Part shown: positions 14,598 through 21,440 of the stretch, one piece after another
How the letters are laid out: the number at the start of each line of letters is the position of its first letter
Position numbering within the stretch: position 1 is the first letter of the stretch
Virus record (IMG/VR): IMGVR_UViG_3300021957_005605
Span: 1 to 35,784 of that record
Length of the DNA: 35,784 nucleotides
Reading direction: 5' to 3' (one strand)
From: a virus
Translations under genes and position numbers: made by a program
The notes under the pieces: generated by a model
Told to the model about the DNA's origin: nothing
The model's database searches: none
The model's input: the letters and a program-made list of their open reading frames with translations, nothing else

Positions 14598-14830
14598 TGA
14601 GTGATGATGATTATGAGACTGAAGAGTTATATGATAAAGTTATAGGTATCGCAGGAGAGCTTTGTGCTAAGCATCCTGGATTGGCTGTTGCTGCAGTGCT
14701 TAATACTGTATCTTTAACTCTATATAAAACTATTCTTACTCCTGAAGAGTATGAAAATATGATGGCTACTATTGATAGTAATACACATAGAATTAAACCA
14801 TTGATTAAAACTGAACAGAGAGTGCATTAA
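14597..14830 (+). CDS. Hypothetical small helical protein
   Basis: The 77-residue protein has an acidic start (MSDDDYETEELYDKV) and a central alanine-rich helix (HPGLAVAAVLNTVSLTLYKTIL). It is probably soluble and helical. Function unknown. It precedes the PEP carboxykinase gene by 17 bases. Confidence 0.72.
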   Translation: MSDDDYETEELYDKVIGIAGELCAKHPGLAVAAVLNTVSLTLYKTILTPEEYENMMATIDSNTHRIKPLIKTEQRVH

Positions 14831-14847
14831 CTCTCTTGGAGTGACTT

Positions 14848-16041
14848 ATGCCAAATATTACGATAACGACTAGCCCGTCTGGTCGTAGTCCTGAGAATAA
14901 ATATTTTTTCGGTAATCGAACTCGAAAGTTAGACTTATCTCGTCCAAAATATAACAAGATTGGAAGTGAAGTAGACTTTTGGGAATTCTATGAAGATATG
15001 ATTGATCAAGAGTACCACCATTATCTTGTGTTCTATTCTGCTGGTAGATGTTTTAGCGTTGAGACTAATGATGACCGGCATGCGCAGTTTGTTCGTAATA
15101 TGTTTAATGTGATAGATGATGATCCTTTGCATGATTATGCAGATTGGAAGATCATTCATAATACATTACTTGATGTTGAACCAACCATATATGTTCACTT
15201 AGATGAAAAGATTATGTTAATTAGTGGTACAACATTCTTAGGTGAAATCAAAAAGGGTGTGTTTGGTATTCTTGGATTTGAACTGCCAGAAGAAGACAAA
15301 CTACCAATGCACTGTGCAGCATTCACATATAAAGATACAACCAATCTAATGTTTGGTTTGAGCGGAACAGGAAAGACAACTCTGTCTAGTGATCCAGATT
15401 ATAAACTAATTAGTGATGATGAAGTCTACTGGCACAGCGATGGAATTGGTATGATCGAAACTGGTTGCTATGCTAAGTCAGAAGGTCTGTCACCAGAAAC
15501 TCATAAGACTATTTTTGATGCTGTTGAATTAGCTAAGAGTAAAGATACTCTAGTAGTTGAGAATCCAGGTGCACCTAATGCTAGATTAAGCTATCCTATA
15601 AATTGTGTAGAGAATGCTTATCATACTTCTCAGCAATTCAACCATCCAGATAATATATTCTTTCTTACTATGGATGCTAAAGGCGTCTTTCCTGCTGTTA
15701 GTAAGATAAGCGGTGAGACAGTCCGTAAGTTTTTTGAAACCGGATACACAAGTCAGATGCCAGGAACAGAAGCGGGAACTGATGTAATAAAGCCATTATT
15801 TAGTCCATGTTATGGATCTCCATTTATGCCCAGACAGGTAAAAGAATACAGTGATATGCTCATGCAGAAAGTAGAGCAAGTTGATTGTAATGTTTATCTA
15901 ATCAATACAGGAATGGATAAGGATGGAAAAAGATATCCTCTAGAATATACCCGACAATGTATCAAAGACGCTATTCAAAAAACAAGTACAGATGAAAGCG
16001 AAACAGTTCTTGGTATATTAGAGGGTCTAATTAATGCGTGA
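14848..16041 (+). CDS. pckA: ATP-type phosphoenolpyruvate carboxykinase, trimmed at both ends
   Basis: The 397-residue protein aligns with the catalytic core of bacterial ATP-dependent PEPCK, which converts oxaloacetate and ATP to PEP, CO2 and ADP. It has SGRSPENKY (R13), LGEIKKGVFG (K135/136), MHCAAF (H155), the kinase P-loop FGLSGTGKTTLSSDP (169-183), LISDDEVYW (D190/D191), ARLSYPI (R246) and NTGMDKDGKRYPLEYTR. All main catalytic residues are kept. It lacks about 60 N-terminal and 70 C-terminal residues of the usual ~540. GGAG precedes the ATG. Phage-borne PEPCK is very unusual; with kdsA it suggests PEP supply. Confidence 0.93.
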   Translation: MPNITITTSPSGRSPENKYFFGNRTRKLDLSRPKYNKIGSEVDFWEFYEDMIDQEYHHYLVFYSAGRCFSVETNDDRHAQFVRNMFNVIDDDPLHDYADWKIIHNTLLDVEPTIYVHLDEKIMLISGTTFLGEIKKGVFGILGFELPEEDKLPMHCAAFTYKDTTNLMFGLSGTGKTTLSSDPDYKLISDDEVYWHSDGIGMIETGCYAKSEGLSPETHKTIFDAVELAKSKDTLVVENPGAPNARLSYPINCVENAYHTSQQFNHPDNIFFLTMDAKGVFPAVSKISGETVRKFFETGYTSQMPGTEAGTDVIKPLFSPCYGSPFMPRQVKEYSDMLMQKVEQVDCNVYLINTGMDKDGKRYPLEYTRQCIKDAIQKTSTDESETVLGILEGLINA

Positions 16042-16156
16042 GATGACTCTTGAACAACTTAGAAAAATTCTTACTGATAACAATATTGAGTACTATGTTA
16101 CTAGTAGCGATAATGGAATTGTAAAAATTAACTTTTTGGTGAAAGATGAAGTTTAA
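16034..16156 (+). CDS. 40-residue hypothetical protein
   Basis: A short frame starts at ATG 16034 inside the end of pckA and stops at TAA 16154-16156, overlapping the next gene by 11 bases. The product (MREMTLEQLRKILTDNN, then YYVTSSDNGIVKINFLVKDEV) looks like a helix followed by two strands. It exactly fills the interval between two genes, so translation is likely. Confidence 0.6.
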   Translation: MREMTLEQLRKILTDNNIEYYVTSSDNGIVKINFLVKDEV

Positions 16157-16586
16157 AAATAAAATATATCTTGATTATTCTGATGTCCTTTCAATGTGTC
16201 ATAACCTTGAAGATATTGCATCTAAATTAAAACCTGATCTAATTGTAGGAATTGTTAGAGGGGGACTGCTCCCTGCTCTTCATTTGTCTCATGCTTTAGA
16301 ACGTCCTATGGAAACAGTAACATGGCAAACTAGAGATGAATCTCGTCAGCAGTATTGTGACATTATTCAACAAGCAATTGATACAGGAAAGACAGTATTA
16401 TTTGTAGATGATATTAACGATACAGGACGAACGTTTAAAGATCTAGCAAAAGCATATAATACTAATACTAAACCCGATGTACATTTTATCTCATTAGTAG
16501 AGAAGACAGCTTCAAATTTCTTTGGTACAGCTGCACTAACTTTAGACGATCCAAGATGGATTGTATTTCCATGGGAAAAAGATTAA
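16146..16586 (+). CDS. Type I phosphoribosyltransferase
   Basis: The 146-residue protein has the PRPP-binding signature VLFVDDINDTGRT (84-96) and an earlier PDLIVGIVRGGLLPALHLSH (30-49) loop typical of purine phosphoribosyltransferases of the xanthine-guanine or hypoxanthine type. It would salvage purine bases by coupling them to PRPP. The exact base specificity cannot be told from the sequence. It lies directly downstream of pckA. Confidence 0.87.
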   Translation: MKFKNKIYLDYSDVLSMCHNLEDIASKLKPDLIVGIVRGGLLPALHLSHALERPMETVTWQTRDESRQQYCDIIQQAIDTGKTVLFVDDINDTGRTFKDLAKAYNTNTKPDVHFISLVEKTASNFFGTAALTLDDPRWIVFPWEKD

Positions 16587-16619
16587 TGAATAAGAAAATT
16601 ATAAAGAAAGATAAGGAAG

Positions 16620-16964
16620 ATGAATAAATGGATTTTAACACTATTCTTAGCTTTAGCACCTCTATCGGTTAACGCTCAAGACCAAACAAAATGGTACCCG
16701 TTTTCTTTTCCATGCGGACCATATGAACCTCTACTAAAATTACTAGCAAAGCAACAAGAGTTTCTTTTATTTACCTCTGTGGGACAAGTCTTTGGAGTTG
16801 ATGGGAAAGTTTATCGTGGTGTAACGATGTTATTTACTAATCAAGACACTGGTAACTGGACATATATTATAAGATGGAATGAAGGGTCTGCATGCATGCT
16901 TTCAACAGGTTCAAACTTCAGACCTTATGATGGAGTTATTCCAGATATTAAGAAAGATCTGTAA
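16620..16964 (+). CDS. Exported protein of unknown function
   Basis: The 114-residue protein has a clean signal peptide (MNKWILTLFLALAPLSVNA, cleavage after residue 19). The mature part is strand-rich with two cysteines (FPCGPYEPLL and SACML) that could pair in the periplasm. AAGGAAG precedes the ATG. The family is unknown to me. It is one of four exported proteins in this window. Confidence 0.8.
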   Translation: MNKWILTLFLALAPLSVNAQDQTKWYPFSFPCGPYEPLLKLLAKQQEFLLFTSVGQVFGVDGKVYRGVTMLFTNQDTGNWTYIIRWNEGSACMLSTGSNFRPYDGVIPDIKKDL

Positions 16965-17296
16965 TGAAATATGTAATTGATATTGATGGAACCATATGCG
17001 AAGAAATTATCTTAGCAGATGGGAAGAAAGATTATGCTAATCATATTCCTGATATGAAGCGAATAAGAAAAGTAAATCGATTATTTGATCTAGGTCATAC
17101 GATTAAGTATATGACTGCTAGAGGGTGTGTAAGTGGTATTGACTATTATGATTTAACTAAGAAGCAATTAGATGATTGGGGATGTAAGTATCATGAGCTT
17201 AGCGTAGGAGAAAAAGAGAACTACGATGTATGGATAGATGATAAAGCATTCTGGTCAGAGAACTTCTTTAGAGAGACAGGAGCATCATATGAGTGA
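16964..17296 (+). CDS. HAD phosphatase, capsule-biosynthesis type
   Basis: The 110-residue protein has HAD motif I YVIDIDGTICEE (D6, D8), motif II HTIKYMTARGC and the late YDVWIDDKAFW. The DYYDLTKKQLDDWGCKYHEL segment resembles small phosphatases found in capsular-polysaccharide clusters. It could supply the KDO-8-phosphate phosphatase step that is otherwise missing between KdsA and KdsB here. That is an inference from context; the sequence is not a recognisable KdsC. It is coupled to the upstream gene by TAATG. Confidence 0.82.
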   Translation: MKYVIDIDGTICEEIILADGKKDYANHIPDMKRIRKVNRLFDLGHTIKYMTARGCVSGIDYYDLTKKQLDDWGCKYHELSVGEKENYDVWIDDKAFWSENFFRETGASYE

Positions 17297-17441
17297 AAAC
17301 TATTGCACGACAAAAGGTCTAGGTTGGGCCTTCTTAATTATTATTATTGGAATGGCAGGCCTGCCTATTCTTGGGTCAGCAATCGCTTATCCGGATAACT
17401 GTAAACAATCAATTCTCATTCCTTGTCTGGGATTAGAATAA
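17289..17441 (+). CDS. 50-residue membrane protein
   Basis: The protein starts at ATG 17289 after CAGGAG, overlapping the HAD gene by 8 bases. It has one membrane helix (GWAFLIIIIGMAGLPILGSAIAY, split near the proline) and a C-terminal segment with two cysteines. The frame extends further upstream, but that part lies inside the HAD gene. Function unknown. Confidence 0.72.
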   Translation: MSENYCTTKGLGWAFLIIIIGMAGLPILGSAIAYPDNCKQSILIPCLGLE

Positions 17442-18229
17442 TGAATAAGTTTATTGCTGCAATGGATCATAGCGGAGGTTCTACTGGAGGAGTCCTAGAG
17501 AGATACGGGCAACAGTATACAGAAGATAATAAGATGGACTTGGTCCATGAGATGCGTCTTCGTATGGTTAACTCTCCTGATTTTACTAGAGATAATATCT
17601 GGGCTGCGATACTATACAAAGATACTATCGATAAAGGTATGGTTCCTGTTCTAAAGAATAAAGGAATAGAAGTTATCTGTAAGATTGACTCAGGTTGTGA
17701 AGAGGATGGTACTCTAAAAGACTTTGATATTGATGCAATGATTCAGTATTCAGTAAGTAATGGCTGCTATGGTACTAAGATGAGAAGTATTGTAAAGACA
17801 GAAAATATTATGATTCCTCTACTAAAACAACAATTCGAATTAGCAAAAGAAATAGCATCTATAGGTCTTGTTCCGATCATTGAACCAGAAGTTCCTATTG
17901 ATCATCCTAATAAAGCAAATATCGAATCCTGGTTATTAGAATATCTTAAAATACTATTAAGAGATTTTAGTTCGCATTGCATACTTAAATTAACACTCCC
18001 TGAGGTGCCAAACTTATATAAAGAATTAGATAGTGAATGGGTAAAACTAGTTGGTCTCAGTGGAGGGTATACAACGAAAGAAGCATGCAGTCGTCTTGCT
18101 GTTAACGATAATATGACAGCAAGCTTTTCTAGGGCGCTTAGCGAAGGACTATATATTAGTCAGAGTGATAAAGAATTTAACCAAAAAATATCTGATAATA
18201 TCAGAGAAATAAACAAAGCAGGGATGTAA
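17441..18229 (+). CDS. Class I fructose-bisphosphate aldolase
   Basis: The 262-residue protein matches the short bacterial class I aldolases (Staphylococcus FdaB type). It has FIAAMDHSGGSTGGVLERYG at the start, GTKMRS (111-116), PIIEPEV (145-151), ILKLTLPEVPNLYKEL with the likely Schiff-base lysine K183, the phosphate-binding LSGGYTTKEA and ASFSRALSEGL. The enzyme interconverts fructose-1,6-bisphosphate with dihydroxyacetone phosphate and glyceraldehyde-3-phosphate, without metal. It is about 30 residues shorter than cellular forms, mostly in loops and the first helix. ATG 17441 overlaps the previous stop. Confidence 0.9.
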   Translation: MNKFIAAMDHSGGSTGGVLERYGQQYTEDNKMDLVHEMRLRMVNSPDFTRDNIWAAILYKDTIDKGMVPVLKNKGIEVICKIDSGCEEDGTLKDFDIDAMIQYSVSNGCYGTKMRSIVKTENIMIPLLKQQFELAKEIASIGLVPIIEPEVPIDHPNKANIESWLLEYLKILLRDFSSHCILKLTLPEVPNLYKELDSEWVKLVGLSGGYTTKEACSRLAVNDNMTASFSRALSEGLYISQSDKEFNQKISDNIREINKAGM

Positions 18230-18585
18230 TGATACTAAGAACAGCATTTATTTTAAGTCTATTAGCCTCACCTTTATTTGCAAATGACAAAGCTTTTAAG
18301 AAATGTAAAGCCTGTCACAGTATAGAAGAAGGTGCGAAGAATGGTACTGGTCCGAACCTATGGAACATAATGAATCGCGGTACAGGTGTCAACGAAGACT
18401 ACAAGTATAGCAAGAAGTTTCTAAAATGGGCTGAAGAGAATCCTGTATGGACTGTAGAGTTGATGGATCAATGGCTTACAAATAGTAAGAAGACAGTGAA
18501 AGGCACTAAGATGAATTACAGAGAAAAGAAAGAGAATAAACGTGCAGAAATTATTGAATATCTTCAAAGCATGGGTGAAGAATAA
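18229..18585 (+). CDS. Periplasmic class I cytochrome c
   Basis: The 118-residue protein has a signal peptide (residues 1-18), then the haem-binding CKACH (26-30), TGPNLWNI and VKGTKMNY with the likely distal ligand Met95. A C-terminal helix (RAEIIEYLQSM) closes the class I cytochrome c fold. It should be exported, receive haem from the host Ccm system and shuttle electrons in the periplasm. It follows the aldolase gene with a TAATG junction. Sequence features suggest a functional carrier, not a remnant. Confidence 0.93.
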   Translation: MILRTAFILSLLASPLFANDKAFKKCKACHSIEEGAKNGTGPNLWNIMNRGTGVNEDYKYSKKFLKWAEENPVWTVELMDQWLTNSKKTVKGTKMNYREKKENKRAEIIEYLQSMGEE

Positions 18586-18947
18586 TGAATTATAAAAATA
18601 AACCTATTGGGTGGGCAACTACCCTTACAGGACTTGCAAGTCTTCCACGAGAGATGTGGGACAGTGTAATGACAATCGAGAACTCTCCGCTTCGGAAACT
18701 AGATCCTATGGTAGCACATATGATCTTTCAATGCCTGTTCTTTATTTGGAGTGGCCTGTTTGCTGTAATGGTTGGCAGTTTTATAGCGTTTGGCATTAGC
18801 GCAGCAATTCATGTCCTATTGATCACTGGTATTACAATTACGGCTGTAACATTCCGTCAAGCTGAAAACAATCCAGACTCAATTAATAAATTACTACAGT
18901 CAGGATCTAAGTATAATGGCCGTTCAGCAGATGGAGAACATTACTGA
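18585..18947 (+). CDS. Two-helix membrane protein
   Basis: The 120-residue protein has an N-terminal soluble stretch and two membrane helices (about 48-70 and 72-92), then a polar tail. A second frame at 18611 is a shadow. Coupling to the cytochrome gene (TAATG) raises the idea of a membrane partner for it, but no redox motif is visible. Confidence 0.75.
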   Translation: MNYKNKPIGWATTLTGLASLPREMWDSVMTIENSPLRKLDPMVAHMIFQCLFFIWSGLFAVMVGSFIAFGISAAIHVLLITGITITAVTFRQAENNPDSINKLLQSGSKYNGRSADGEHY

Positions 18948-19147
18948 TGAAAGAACAATTAGTCAAAGCAGCACGGATGCATGCCGAAGGTGAACTAGAA
19001 CGTGCGAAAACTAACATTATGGTTTATATGAACCAGTCAGTTGGTATTGGAGAACATAGCGATATTGTAGAAGCCATTCAAGAAGAATTAGATAAGATGG
19101 CAGCAGCGACAGATCGTATTGAAATGCTAGAAAGACACTTCGAATGA
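18947..19147 (+). CDS. Hypothetical helical protein
   Basis: The 66-residue, almost fully helical protein (HAEGELERAKTNI, then VEAIQEELDKMAAATDRIEML) looks like a short coiled coil. The ATG overlaps the previous stop (ATGA). No function recognised. Confidence 0.72.
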   Translation: MKEQLVKAARMHAEGELERAKTNIMVYMNQSVGIGEHSDIVEAIQEELDKMAAATDRIEMLERHFE

Positions 19148-19148
19148 A

Positions 19149-19757
19149 ATGAATATTATTGATGCATTCCCATCTCCGATTAGTTACAATAAGAATGTTC
19201 TAACGCTAGAACAATCGAAATCTATTGTAAAATTTTGTGATGATCATTCAGAATTATTTCATGAGCATCCTAAACTTAACAGTTATTCACGTACAACATA
19301 CAGCAATACATCTATAGATTCGAATGCATTGTTTGTTAAAATGTTTGTTGATCTAGTTGATGGTGGATTAGATATTATTGAGAATGTGAATGCATTAGCT
19401 AATGAGTACTCTGATAAGATAGGTTCAGTACCTGTTAAATTAACAGATATGCTCATTACTATACAAGACAAAGGAGGTATGGTATTACCTCATCAACACG
19501 GAAAAGCTTTGCATTCAGTCGTCTTGTATGCGCATACTTCAGAAGATTCGAATAACATATATTTTTATAATCCTAACCCATATACAAGTCTTAACCATTA
19601 TACAGAGAATAATAAGTACTCTCATTTATATTACAATTTTAATCCACAGATAGGTGATTGTATTATTTTTCCGGGATGGATGTCTCATGGCACTCATAAT
19701 GAGATTAATAATATGAACGGTCGTATAGTTCTTAACTTTAACTATACAGATATGTAG
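19149..19757 (+). CDS. 2OG-Fe(II) oxygenase (5 of 7)
   Basis: The 202-residue protein starts IIDAFPSPISYNKN, the usual phage 2OG-FeII_Oxy_5 start. It has LPHQHGKALHSVVLYAH (H115/H117), IYFYNPNPY, IGDCIIFPGWMSHGTH (H180) and GRIVLNFNY (R192). The metal motif here is HxH, as in paralogues 1, 3 and 7, a form seen in this subfamily. The substrate is unknown. It ends the metabolic run that begins with pckA. Confidence 0.83.
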   Translation: MNIIDAFPSPISYNKNVLTLEQSKSIVKFCDDHSELFHEHPKLNSYSRTTYSNTSIDSNALFVKMFVDLVDGGLDIIENVNALANEYSDKIGSVPVKLTDMLITIQDKGGMVLPHQHGKALHSVVLYAHTSEDSNNIYFYNPNPYTSLNHYTENNKYSHLYYNFNPQIGDCIIFPGWMSHGTHNEINNMNGRIVLNFNYTDM

Positions 19758-19767
19758 AAAGAAGAAA

Positions 19768-20004
19768 ATGAGTGAAATAAGCTCTATTGTTAATATATCA
19801 ATGTTAGAAGGCGTAAGTAGAAATATGCCTTTTAATACACCTAATGAACAACAATCATTAAAGGGTGCGAGTAATAAGATGCCTTTTAATAATGATTCAA
19901 CTCAACAAGATTATAAGTCAGAAATCTATTATAATTACAATTCTAGAGGTGAGAGAGTAATGATTCAACAGGTAGGCCAGAAGGTTAATATAACAGTCAT
20001 ATGA
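19768..20004 (+). CDS. Hypothetical protein with MPFN repeats
   Basis: The 78-residue protein contains two near repeats, GVSRNMPFN and GASNKMPFN (about residues 15-23 and 32-40), in a polar, asparagine-rich, probably flexible chain. The C-terminus (GERVMIQQVGQKVNITVI) looks like two strands. Function unknown. It is followed by an ATGA overlap. Confidence 0.7.
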   Translation: MSEISSIVNISMLEGVSRNMPFNTPNEQQSLKGASNKMPFNNDSTQQDYKSEIYYNYNSRGERVMIQQVGQKVNITVI

Positions 20005-20135
20005 TAGTAGTAACAGGCATTATAGACGATAAACGTTACGAGAAGACATTCAACTGTGTATTAGATGCTATGGATTATAGAGATCATCTAGATGCACATT
20101 ATGCCAGGAAAGTAAATATGCGAATCTTTTCGTAA
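20001..20135 (+). CDS. 44-residue hypothetical protein
   Basis: A frame from ATG 20001 to TAA 20133-20135 overlaps the preceding stop by the ATGA pattern. It encodes MIVVTGIIDDKRYEKTFNCV and a helical, histidine-containing end. Coupling and composition support a real small gene of unknown function. Confidence 0.6.
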   Translation: MIVVTGIIDDKRYEKTFNCVLDAMDYRDHLDAHYARKVNMRIFS

Positions 20136-20234
20136 TCTAGCAAAGTATAGAGATTCATTGGGATTATCGGTCCCTCCCCAAGAGAATATAGCGTAGCCCC
20201 TCTCTCCTAAGTGCTCTCTAGTGGGAAATAGTAC
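20136..20234 (+). other. Non-coding stretch with possible RNA structure
   Basis: No gene is visible here. The stretch contains C-rich blocks (GGTCCCTCCCC, GCCCCTCTCTCC) unlike the rest of the window. It ends with TCTCTAGTGGG (20215-20225), which nearly recurs as TCTCTAGTGAG at 21145-21155 in the other structured gap. It may be a 3' untranslated or terminator region before the tandem promoters. Confidence 0.4.
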
Positions 20235-20263
20235 TTGCACTACAATCAGTTAGAGTATATAAT
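20235..20263 (+). promoter_or_regulatory. Early sigma70-type promoter (upstream of a tandem pair)
   Basis: TTGCAC (20235-20240), exactly 17 bases, then a perfect TATAAT (20258-20263). It has no gene of its own: the next ATG of any length is at 20381, after a second promoter. It could give a leader RNA or simply boost the next operon. Confidence 0.8.
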
Positions 20264-20299
20264 CATCGTGTAGATGTTAAAGAAAAAAAATACTAACCT

Positions 20300-20353
20300 A
20301 TTGATAACTAACGAAACCTTTTAGTTGCACTATGTCTCATAAGATACGATAAT
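20300..20353 (+). promoter_or_regulatory. Early sigma70-type promoter with upstream box
   Basis: The box TATTGATAACTAACGAAACC (20300-20319) differs at only two positions from that at 6019. TTTTAG then leads to TTGCAC (20325-20330), 17 bases and GATAAT (20348-20353). A GAGGAGATATACATT ribosome-binding site and ATG 20381 follow. Confidence 0.83.
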
Positions 20354-20380
20354 AAGTTATCAAATGAGGAGATATACATT

Positions 20381-20716
20381 ATGAAAGTTACAGTATTCCA
20401 TAAAGACTTCGAAGATAACAGCTTCACTCGCGTTGCAGTAGTTAATGTTCCAGAGACATATGCTGACGATGATTCAGCTGCTCTTGAGTATGCTTATCGT
20501 TATACTAATAATGTAGTAGGTAGCTGGTCTATGAAGATTGGTGGCGATGCTAACGATAATGTAGAAGTAACTGCTCCTCTTCATGTAACAGATGATGGCC
20601 GTACTATGGGTCTTCGTTCTTCTATGATGGGTGATCGCTTCTATGTTGAAGGTGGTGATGCTTATGAGTGTGCGATGCTTGGGTTCGAGGCTCTTCCAGT
20701 ATTGGAGGATGTATAA
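20381..20716 (+). CDS. Hypothetical early phage protein
   Basis: The 111-residue acidic protein has strands with VTVFHKDFEDNSFTRVAVV, a DDDSAALEYAYRYTNNV helix and later RFYVEGGDAYECAMLGF. Not recognised. It has two promoters and a strong ribosome-binding site in front, so it is probably abundantly expressed early. Its stop overlaps the next ATG. Confidence 0.85.
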   Translation: MKVTVFHKDFEDNSFTRVAVVNVPETYADDDSAALEYAYRYTNNVVGSWSMKIGGDANDNVEVTAPLHVTDDGRTMGLRSSMMGDRFYVEGGDAYECAMLGFEALPVLEDV

Positions 20717-20799
20717 TGGGTGCGCTAGTAGGTTGTGCATTGTTCTTTATCGTATTAGTTGTAGTAACAGCAGTCGTTGAGGGCTTCTTTATAAAATGA
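20716..20799 (+). CDS. 27-residue membrane peptide
   Basis: A tiny frame starts at ATG 20716 (TAATG with the previous stop) and ends at TGA 20797-20799. It encodes a single hydrophobic helix (ALFFIVLVVVTAVVEGFF, residues 8-25). It is linked by ATGA overlaps to further tiny genes, a pattern unlikely by chance. Confidence 0.6.
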   Translation: MGALVGCALFFIVLVVVTAVVEGFFIK

Positions 20800-20927
20800 A
20801 ATGGTTCTTTCTTGGCATGCTGGTAATGGCTCTTATGGACCATACCGGCTTTATGTCTGGTACGTATCTAATAGAGCTCATACAGAGCATCATACTAGCA
20901 ATAGCGAATTGGGTAACAACATTATAA
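20796..20927 (+). CDS. 43-residue membrane peptide
   Basis: ATG 20796 overlaps the preceding stop, and TAA 20925-20927 overlaps the next ATG. The product (MKWFFLGMLVMALMDHTG, then YLIELIQSIILAIANWV) has two hydrophobic stretches. A longer frame in another register (from 20801) covers the same DNA but reads as nonsense before 20927. Confidence 0.6.
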   Translation: MKWFFLGMLVMALMDHTGFMSGTYLIELIQSIILAIANWVTTL

Positions 20928-21079
20928 TGGATGATAATATGACAGATGAGCAGTTGATTAAAGAGTGGCTTGAGAAGAACGAAGTGACAGAGTGTGAACC
21001 GTTCGAGCGTACTTGTCCTGAACAGCTGGTGTGGAAGCGTACTAAAGGTACTAAGAAGCAACAGAAGAAGAAGTCCTGA
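20927..21079 (+). CDS. 50-residue charged protein
   Basis: Starting at ATG 20927 (TAATG), the protein reads MDDNMTDEQLIKEWLEKNEV, a short cysteine-containing middle (ECEPFERTC) and a lysine-rich tail (KKQQKKKS). I recall similar small 'MTDEQ.I..WL.KN' proteins in T4-like marine phages. The upstream extension of this frame to 20801 is rejected in favour of the membrane peptide. Confidence 0.65.
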   Translation: MDDNMTDEQLIKEWLEKNEVTECEPFERTCPEQLVWKRTKGTKKQQKKKS

Positions 21080-21233
21080 AAGAGGCCGCGTATAAAAAAG
21101 TTTCTAGAGAGAGAACCATATACGGGGGGCGATACGCAAAGCTGTCTCTAGTGAGTTTACTTCCCCTATATAAAACGAAACCAAAAGCCGCAGAGAAAAT
21201 TTGCGCGCGGAAAAATAGGAGTTTACCATCCCC
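21080..21233 (+). ncRNA. Structured non-coding stretch, candidate RNA
   Basis: No gene fits here. CTAGAGA (21104-21110) can pair with TCTCTAG (21145-21151), and GCGTAT (21088-21093) with ATACGC (21132-21137). A G-run (GGGGGGCGA) lies between them, and later CCGC/GCGG and a GCGCGCGG block occur. The GC-rich patches contrast with the AT-rich surroundings. TAGGAG before ATG 21234 may be exposed or hidden by this structure. It might be a leader or a stable small RNA; I recognise no known class. Confidence 0.35.
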
Positions 21234-21440
21234 ATGTTTTTAGAGTTATACGTCGATTGGCCAATGGTACTATTTTATACTGTAGGTACTATATTTGGCC
21301 TCTGGGTAGGTCGTAAGATGAAGAGTGATGAAGTTGTAGAGAATACAATTGACTATCTCATAGAGAATAAACTGGTGCGCTGGAAACAAGATGAAAATGG
21401 TGAAATAGAGTTGTTGCAGATAGATGATAAAAGTATTTGA
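21234..21440 (+). CDS. Small membrane protein
   Basis: The 68-residue protein has one membrane helix (about residues 9-25, MVLFYTVGTIFGLWVG) followed by a charged cytoplasmic part (RKMKSDEVVENTIDYLIENKLV). Function unknown. GGAG lies a rather long 14 bases before the ATG. It overlaps the next oxygenase by 17 bases. Confidence 0.72.
   Translation: MFLELYVDWPMVLFYTVGTIFGLWVGRKMKSDEVVENTIDYLIENKLVRWKQDENGEIELLQIDDKSI

Noticed and set aside
16586-16627. 13-codon frame between the phosphoribosyltransferase and the exported protein
   Set aside because: It is only MNKKII plus a charged tail; too short to support, and the stretch is better seen as the ribosome-binding region.
16964-17296. Calling the HAD phosphatase KdsC
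   Set aside because: It shares the general HAD motifs but looks closer to small capsule-cluster phosphatases; the KdsC role is only a contextual guess.
20136-20380. Possible tRNA gene in the structured gap
   Set aside because: I could not find an acceptor stem, anticodon arm or T-arm consensus. The only tRNA-like element found is the tmRNA.
20801-20926. N-terminal extension of the 50-residue charged protein
   Set aside because: It reads as tyrosine- and histidine-rich nonsense and overlaps a better-supported 43-residue membrane peptide with coupled start and stop.
20474-21061. Several minus-strand open frames of 70-90 codons
   Set aside because: They mirror well-supported + strand genes with ribosome-binding sites and show threonine- and histidine-rich shadow composition.
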